This document shows positions 42,819 through 47,273 of a DNA stretch of 47,273 bases, in pieces; within the stretch, counting starts at the first letter, position 1, and each line of letters opens with the position of its first letter. The translations under genes were made by a program, and so were the position numbers. The notes below the pieces were generated by a model. The model saw nothing but the letters and a program-made list of their open reading frames with translations, did not search any database and was not told the DNA's origin. The stretch comes from Coxiellaceae bacterium (lineage in GTDB: Bacteria; Pseudomonadota; Gammaproteobacteria; Coxiellales; Coxiellaceae), in assembly GCA_029210045.1 (NCBI GenBank), contig JARGNX010000011.1, positions 1-47,273 on the forward strand. Direction: 5' to 3'.

Positions 42819-43712
42819 TCATTTTTCACTTACTTGGTGCAACCACCCATTCAACGTAAACCGAGCAAACTGCCAATCATCAACCAAAGATTTCACTGGC
42901 AGTACTGTGTGATACCGATCACTGGGAAAACAAATCAAACGATTATTGATCGGGCTTACACGTGTAAAGTGCGCATTAAAACTTTTCTTTTTTGCATGGG
43001 TATCAAATAACAACAGGTCACCGCCGCTAAAGCCTTTAGGCTCACCGTGAAAATAATAAACAAAAGTCATGTTACGCGTTGCTGATTTGCTATTACCGCC
43101 TCTATCCGAATGGATTTTATAATAATCGCCGCCCTGGCTTTTAGTTAACTGCAATTCTTTGCCGCTGATTTCGAATGACTCTAAACCGATACGCGGCAAT
43201 ACATGATTCAATTGCTCCACAATCAATGATAAAAACCATTTGCGCAATGGCTTTAAATGCTTTTGTGGTAATAGCTGCGAGGAACGATAATCCGTTAATT
43301 GTCCTTGGCCTTTTTTATCCAAGGTTTTTGAGACGTCAAAATGCTGATAGTTTTTTTCTAATAGCTGCCATATGAGTTGCTGTTGATCAGTCGTTAAAAA
43401 ATTATCAGTCAATGCAAATGGCGAAGCAGGAAAATCTTCTTCGCTGACAAAATCCATGATCGACTCGCCACTTAAAATACGGCGCAAATATTCCGCTTTA
43501 TGATGATCCGGTTGTAACTGCAATAAACGTTGATAACCACCCAACGCTTGTGACAGGTTACCTTGCTTACGGTAGTTTTCTGCCAATCGCCAAATCACAT
43601 CGACATTTTCTTGATCTTGTTTAAGTTGATCACTGAGCTTTAACTCGATGGCATTTAACTTGGGTTCGATGTTTGCCACCATGTCTGAGATGGCGGCCAT
43701 TCTATCGCGCAT
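42819..43712 (-). CDS. TPR-containing 2-oxoglutarate/Fe(II) oxygenase
   Basis: About 297 residues from ATG at 43712, with AAAGGA upstream; the longer frame starts in a repeat. Residues about 35-80 look like tetratricopeptide helices (VIWRLAENYRKQGNLSQALGGYQRLLQLQPDHHKAEYL). The C-terminal half is a prolyl-4-hydroxylase-like fold: iron ligands likely in YYKIHSDRG and in SDRYHTVLPV, with Arg in FARFTLNGW binding 2-oxoglutarate. Likely hydroxylates a protein or peptide residue; substrate unknown. Confidence 0.82.
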   Translation of the reverse strand: MRDRMAAISDMVANIEPKLNAIELKLSDQLKQDQENVDVIWRLAENYRKQGNLSQALGGYQRLLQLQPDHHKAEYLRRILSGESIMDFVSEEDFPASPFALTDNFLTTDQQQLIWQLLEKNYQHFDVSKTLDKKGQGQLTDYRSSQLLPQKHLKPLRKWFLSLIVEQLNHVLPRIGLESFEISGKELQLTKSQGGDYYKIHSDRGGNSKSATRNMTFVYYFHGEPKGFSGGDLLLFDTHAKKKSFNAHFTRVSPINNRLICFPSDRYHTVLPVKSLVDDWQFARFTLNGWLHQVSEK

Positions 43713-43730
43713 GGTAATTCCTTTATTATT

Positions 43731-43890
43731 TTCCTGGATCCCGGATCGAGTCCGGGATGACATAGTCATTTTCCTGGATCCCAGATCGAGTTCGAGATGA
43801 CATAGTCATTTTCCTGGATCCCAGATCGAGTTCGAGATGACATAGTCATTTTCCTGGATCCCGGATCGAGTCCGAGATGACACCGTCATC
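43731..43890. repeat. Four 40-bp tandem copies of a TCATCCCGG-type element
   Basis: TTCCTGGATCC begins at 43731, 43771, 43811 and 43851. Each unit has an internal palindrome around GATCGAGTCCGGGATGACA. The two middle units share the same base changes. They lie just upstream of the oxygenase gene. Confidence 0.92.
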
Positions 43891-44092
43891 GAAAATACCA
43901 TGATTCAAACATTATGTCAGTGCAACGAGACATCAAAAGTGATATAAATCATCAAAATACGGTATGTACAAATAAAGCATTAATATAATATAACTTTGAA
44001 ATAAAACTTGAACCTATCAATTCACTTAAGCCTCTACTAAGCTAATACATCCATAATAATATGAAGTTAATCAACGTAAACGAGAGCAAAAC

Positions 44093-44992
44093 ATGCCAAC
44101 ACCCAAACAAAAAACCACCACCAGCGAAAAAGCAGCCGCAGAAAAAAAAGCACTTGAAGAAAAAGTACTAGCGGCTTTATCAGAGAATTTTCGAAGGCAA
44201 TTTGCCAAAGGCGGCATATCCATCACACCAAATGAACCCAAGCCTACAGGTACTGCAAACAAAGAAGCCCCTGCTCAATTCAGCACTGGAAAGAAGCATG
44301 ACGGTGACACATTCTCAGTTTCTATCGAAGTGGGGACTGAGGAACCGAAAACTAACTTTGTAGCCGAATTTGATAAATCCGGTAACTTTGTTAGCGCCTC
44401 ATTGCCAGACACTAACCCGCCATTCGACTCAAAAAGTAATGAACAATGGTCTCCTGAAACTATTAAAGCCCATGCGGATGTAATGAAAGCCGTGCCGAAA
44501 GGAGCACAACTACAAGGCCTACCAAAAACCACCTTGGCCAATGCCGCCGGGTTTGTTGCCGCCGGTAAGCAAGCCGGCCTAGATGGCAAAGAAGTAAAAA
44601 ACGCTCTAAGCAATATCCAAGAAATCACTGATACGAAAGGCAATAAATACTCCATTACCGATAAAGGACAATTACAAGACGACAAAGGCAACACCTACGA
44701 CGTAGATAAAAACAGCGGTCAACTCACCGATCAGAAAGGCACCACCTATGAACTCGATGGCAAGGAGGGCTTAACAGCCACTGCCGGCGCTGCCTCCGGC
44801 AGTTCTCGCGGAGTAACGCTAGAGGCAGATACTGAAGCAGCCGAAAGACGCAATGAAACCCCAGAAGAAAAAGATGCTCGGTTAAGAGAAACCACAGATC
44901 GCGGTATAGAGCAGGCAGGGCGACTAGGTGCAGGCCCAAGCGCATCACCCCCCACCCCTAAAGCACCTACCAGTATTAAACTCGACAAATAA
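44093..44992 (+). CDS. Hypothetical hydrophilic protein with short internal repeats
   Basis: 299 residues, no signal peptide or membrane segment. The first 35 residues are rich in Lys, Ala, Glu and probably helical. Residues about 180-225 hold three short repeats of the form TD/DDKGN-x-Y-x-[IVL]-x-D-K/G-x-G-Q-L. The C-terminal 70 residues are acidic, then low-complexity Ser, Pro, Gly. GAGAGC lies before the ATG. No family recognised. An effector or surface-related role is possible but unsupported. Confidence 0.7.
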   Translation: MPTPKQKTTTSEKAAAEKKALEEKVLAALSENFRRQFAKGGISITPNEPKPTGTANKEAPAQFSTGKKHDGDTFSVSIEVGTEEPKTNFVAEFDKSGNFVSASLPDTNPPFDSKSNEQWSPETIKAHADVMKAVPKGAQLQGLPKTTLANAAGFVAAGKQAGLDGKEVKNALSNIQEITDTKGNKYSITDKGQLQDDKGNTYDVDKNSGQLTDQKGTTYELDGKEGLTATAGAASGSSRGVTLEADTEAAERRNETPEEKDARLRETTDRGIEQAGRLGAGPSASPPTPKAPTSIKLDK

Positions 44993-44998
44993 ACCCAA

Positions 44999-45027
44999 TT
45001 GCTCCTACCTCACCAACCGGCTACAAT
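44999..45027 (+). promoter_or_regulatory. Putative purMN promoter
   Basis: TTGCTC (44999-45004), 17 bases, TACAAT (45022-45027), about 30 bases before the purM ATG. The -10 box lies in the loop of a CCGGC...GCCGG hairpin (45017-45032). Confidence 0.4.
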
Positions 45028-45058
45028 GCCGGCTGGATTGAGTAGTGAGTAGCACAAC

Positions 45059-46093
45059 ATGACCAAACTGACCTATCAAGATGCGGGTGTCGATATCGAT
45101 AAAGCCGATGCACTGGTTGATGACATCAAACAAATCGCCAAACGTACAACACGTAAAGAAATACTGACCGGTATTGGCGGCTTTGGCGCATTATTTGAAG
45201 TGCCACTCGATCGCTATAAACAACCGGTATTAGTTAGTGGTACCGATGGCGTTGGCACTAAATTGAAATTAGCAATCGAACTGAATAAACACGATACCAT
45301 TGGTATTGATTTAGTGGCGATGTGCGTTAACGATATCATTACCTGCGGTGCCGAACCGCTGTATTTCCTCGATTACTATGCCACTGGCAAACTTGATATT
45401 GAACAAGCCAAAGCGATTATTGCCGGTATCGGCAAAGGCTGCGAGCTATCAGGTTGCGCCTTAACCGGTGGTGAAACCGCCGAGATGCCAGGCATGTATA
45501 AAGAAGGTGATTACGACCTCGCCGGCTTTTGTGTTGGCATGGCCGAAAAAACTAAAATCATCGACGGCAGCACTGTGCAAGCAGGCGATCAACTGATTGC
45601 ACTTGGCTCCAGTGGCGCACACTCCAATGGCTATTCATTAATTCGTAAAGTCATTGAAACCTGTGGTGCAGACCTCAACGCTGATGTTGGCGGTCAAAGC
45701 TTGGCTGACCTCGTTATGCAACCTACACGCATCTACGCCAAAACCATTCAAGCGCTACTACAAGATATCAATATTAAAGCCATGGCACATATCACCGGTG
45801 GCGGGCTGCCAGGTAACTTACCACGCGTATTACCCAACAACACCTGCGCGATGATCGATCAAAACAGCTGGACATGGCCGCCCATATTCCAATGGCTCGC
45901 CGAACAAGGCAATATCGATCGCGATGAAATGTATCGCACCTTTAACTGCGGTGTTGGTATGGTATTGGTTGTGCCAGCCGATCAAGTCGATGCAACCCTG
46001 CAACTGTGTAAAGACCAAGGTGAAAACGCCTGGGCACTAGGTAGCATTATCGAACATCACGATGAAAACCCTGCCGTGGTATTTAACTCATGA
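45059..46093 (+). CDS. purM: Phosphoribosylformylglycinamidine cyclo-ligase
   Basis: 344 residues. Makes aminoimidazole ribonucleotide in purine synthesis. [13 protein letters not shown] at the N-terminus, [32 protein letters not shown] and [14 protein letters not shown] are all diagnostic. It overlaps purN by four bases as in many gammaproteobacteria. Confidence 0.97.
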   Translation: MTKLTYQDAGVDIDKADALVDDIKQIAKRTTRKEILTGIGGFGALFEVPLDRYKQPVLVSGTDGVGTKLKLAIELNKHDTIGIDLVAMCVNDIITCGAEPLYFLDYYATGKLDIEQAKAIIAGIGKGCELSGCALTGGETAEMPGMYKEGDYDLAGFCVGMAEKTKIIDGSTVQAGDQLIALGSSGAHSNGYSLIRKVIETCGADLNADVGGQSLADLVMQPTRIYAKTIQALLQDINIKAMAHITGGGLPGNLPRVLPNNTCAMIDQNSWTWPPIFQWLAEQGNIDRDEMYRTFNCGVGMVLVVPADQVDATLQLCKDQGENAWALGSIIEHHDENPAVVFNS

Positions 46094-46674
46094 GTTTTGA
46101 CGTGGTGGTATTAATCTCCGGCAATGGCAGCAACCTACAAGCCCTAATCGATGCCGAAAAAGCCGGCGCGCCGTTTCATATTAGCGCCGTTATCAGTAAC
46201 CGCCCCAACGCCTATGGCCTACAACGCGCCGAACAAGCCGGTATACCACACCATATTATTGATCATACAGAATATGATAATCGCGCCTCCTTTGATCAAG
46301 AACTAATCAACCGCATCCAGCAATATAAGCCCAGCCTCATCGTATTAGCCGGCTTTATGCGTAAACTCACCCCCGGCTTTATCCAAGCCTTTCCTAACCG
46401 CATTATTAACATCCACCCATCACTGCTACCCAAATACCCAGGCCTACACACCCACCAACGCGCACTCGATGCCGGCGACGCCGAACATGGTGTCAGCATC
46501 CACGTTGTCACCGAAGATTTGGACTCTGGACCCCTATTAGCACAGCTCAAGTGCCCAATCGAAGTGGATGATAACGCCGATAACTTAAAGTCTAAGGTGC
46601 AAGTCCTGGAGCACCAACTCTACCCCCAGGTAGTCTCGGGTATCGCCTTAGGTGAAATCGCTATTTCTTTTTGA
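46090..46674 (+). CDS. purN: Phosphoribosylglycinamide formyltransferase
   Basis: 194 residues. Transfers formyl from 10-formyltetrahydrofolate to [19 protein letters not shown] binds the ribose phosphate; the catalytic Asn, His and Asp lie in [17 protein letters not shown] and the [11 protein letters not shown] region. Length is slightly shorter than E. coli PurN (212). Coupled to purM. Confidence 0.96.
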   Translation: MSFDVVVLISGNGSNLQALIDAEKAGAPFHISAVISNRPNAYGLQRAEQAGIPHHIIDHTEYDNRASFDQELINRIQQYKPSLIVLAGFMRKLTPGFIQAFPNRIINIHPSLLPKYPGLHTHQRALDAGDAEHGVSIHVVTEDLDSGPLLAQLKCPIEVDDNADNLKSKVQVLEHQLYPQVVSGIALGEIAISF

Positions 46675-46771
46675 TTAAACTGGAAAAATCTTCATATCCT
46701 CTGCTATCATTGGGTTATTCGATGATTAAATGGTGCTCAAAAAGCACAGTAGCCAAAAGAGGACAGGAACC

Positions 46772-47095
46772 ATGGTTAAATCAGAGTTGATCGCATTATT
46801 AGCAGAAAAACAGGACATGCTCTCTATGAAGGACGTGGAGCTTAGTGTTAATCACATCCTGGAGCGCATGAGTGATGCTTTAATTAGCCACGAACGCATT
46901 GAGATCCGCGGATTCGGCAGCTTTTCACTGCACTATCGCCCACCACGCAAGGCTCATAACCCAAAAACTGGTGCTAGAGTCTATACCGAAGCCAAATATA
47001 CACCTCACTTCAAACCTGGTAAAGAATTACGCGAACGCGTTAATGCCAGCCGAGGCGTGCATCCAATCAAAGATGCCGAAGACGAAGACGAATAA
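46772..47095 (+). CDS. ihfB: Integration host factor beta subunit
   Basis: 107 residues from ATG at 46772, with AGAGGA about ten bases upstream; the longer frame from 46730 lacks a site. The signature [23 protein letters not shown] is that of IhfB, which bends DNA as a heterodimer with IhfA. The C-terminal tail (about 12 residues, ending DAEDEDE) is acidic and longer than in E. coli. Confidence 0.95.
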   Translation: MVKSELIALLAEKQDMLSMKDVELSVNHILERMSDALISHERIEIRGFGSFSLHYRPPRKAHNPKTGARVYTEAKYTPHFKPGKELRERVNASRGVHPIKDAEDEDE

Positions 47096-47117
47096 ACTCC
47101 AAACTACACATCTCCAT

Positions 47118-47142
47118 AAGCCTGAGTCTCTCAGGCTTTTTT
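47118..47142 (+). terminator. Intrinsic terminator after ihfB
   Basis: AAGCCTGAG (47118-47126), three-base loop, CTCAGGCTT (47130-47138), continuing into a run of six T (47137-47142). Classical rho-independent terminator about 23 bases after the stop. Confidence 0.9.
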
Positions 47143-47146
47143 ATGT

Positions 47147-47273
47147 CCTTTTGCCCATCTGCCTATTAATGCTAAATCTCAAGAATCGAACACCATTGAT
47201 TAAAACAACTCTCAATGCCCTTTTGCCCATCTGCCTATTAATGCTAAATCTCAAGAATCGAACACCATTGATT
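47147..47273. repeat. 55-base tandem direct repeat at right edge
   Basis: 47147-47201 and 47219-47273 are identical over 55 bases (period 72, spacer 17). The array probably continues beyond the window. No coding potential seen. Confidence 0.93.

Noticed and set aside
43713..43769. Longer start for the oxygenase
   Set aside because: These codons lie in the spacer and first repeat unit; the ATG at 43712 has a good ribosome site.

Overview
The window reads as a chromosomal stretch of an AT-leaning gammaproteobacterium. The housekeeping genes point there: dksA, dapF, a Kdo hydroxylase, an lptM-like lipoprotein, amgK-murU, the lptD-surA-rsmA-apaH order, hda, purMN and ihfB. Ankyrin repeats, dispersed palindromic repeats that run into reading frames, and decayed gene copies suggest a host-associated, possibly Legionellales/Coxiellaceae-like genome. 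That placement is inference. No tRNA, rRNA, transposase, integrase or CRISPR array was seen.

Layout. Positions 1-21991 are mostly core genes: transcription control (dksA), lysine/peptidoglycan precursor (dapF), envelope (DUF481, kdoO, lptM-like), peptidoglycan recycling (murU-amgK), outer-membrane biogenesis (lptD, surA), rsmA, a universal stress protein, a thioesterase, an SppA-like peptidase, apaH, folA, ybiT, an amidase, an amino-acid permease, deoC, hda, a DUF2066 protein and a GNAT enzyme. The 3' ends of dksA and ybiT each abut an unusual palindrome preceded by direct repeats (82-bp units at 13789-14116). Positions 44093-47273 return to core genes (purM, purN, ihfB) after one unknown protein.

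Positions 22084-33408 hold a lasso-like RiPP locus. It contains a 44-residue precursor overlapping a small secreted protein, a secreted nucleoside hydrolase, a sulfotransferase, two HPr-kinase-like proteins, and a coupled operon of a PqqD-like recognition protein, a B2-type leader peptidase, a nucleotidyltransferase and an ABC exporter, plus an FAD oxidoreductase. A second, 51-residue precursor lies at 39254-39409, again followed by a similar secreted protein. The two precursors align without gaps at W-x2-P-x9-T-x-[GS]-x7-E, placing Thr at core position -2 and Glu at core position 9 as in lasso peptides. No lasso cyclase (asparagine-synthetase-like) is encoded here. This is the best candidate for an undescribed system.

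Positions 25867-27102 and 33535-42690 are an accessory zone: four AAA/DUF4143-type ATPases, a Fic-domain protein, an ankyrin protein and several ATPase or kinase remnants. Each intact ATPase or Fic gene carries its own palindrome or direct repeat laid over or beside its promoter, suggesting self-contained regulated modules that arrive, decay and are replaced.
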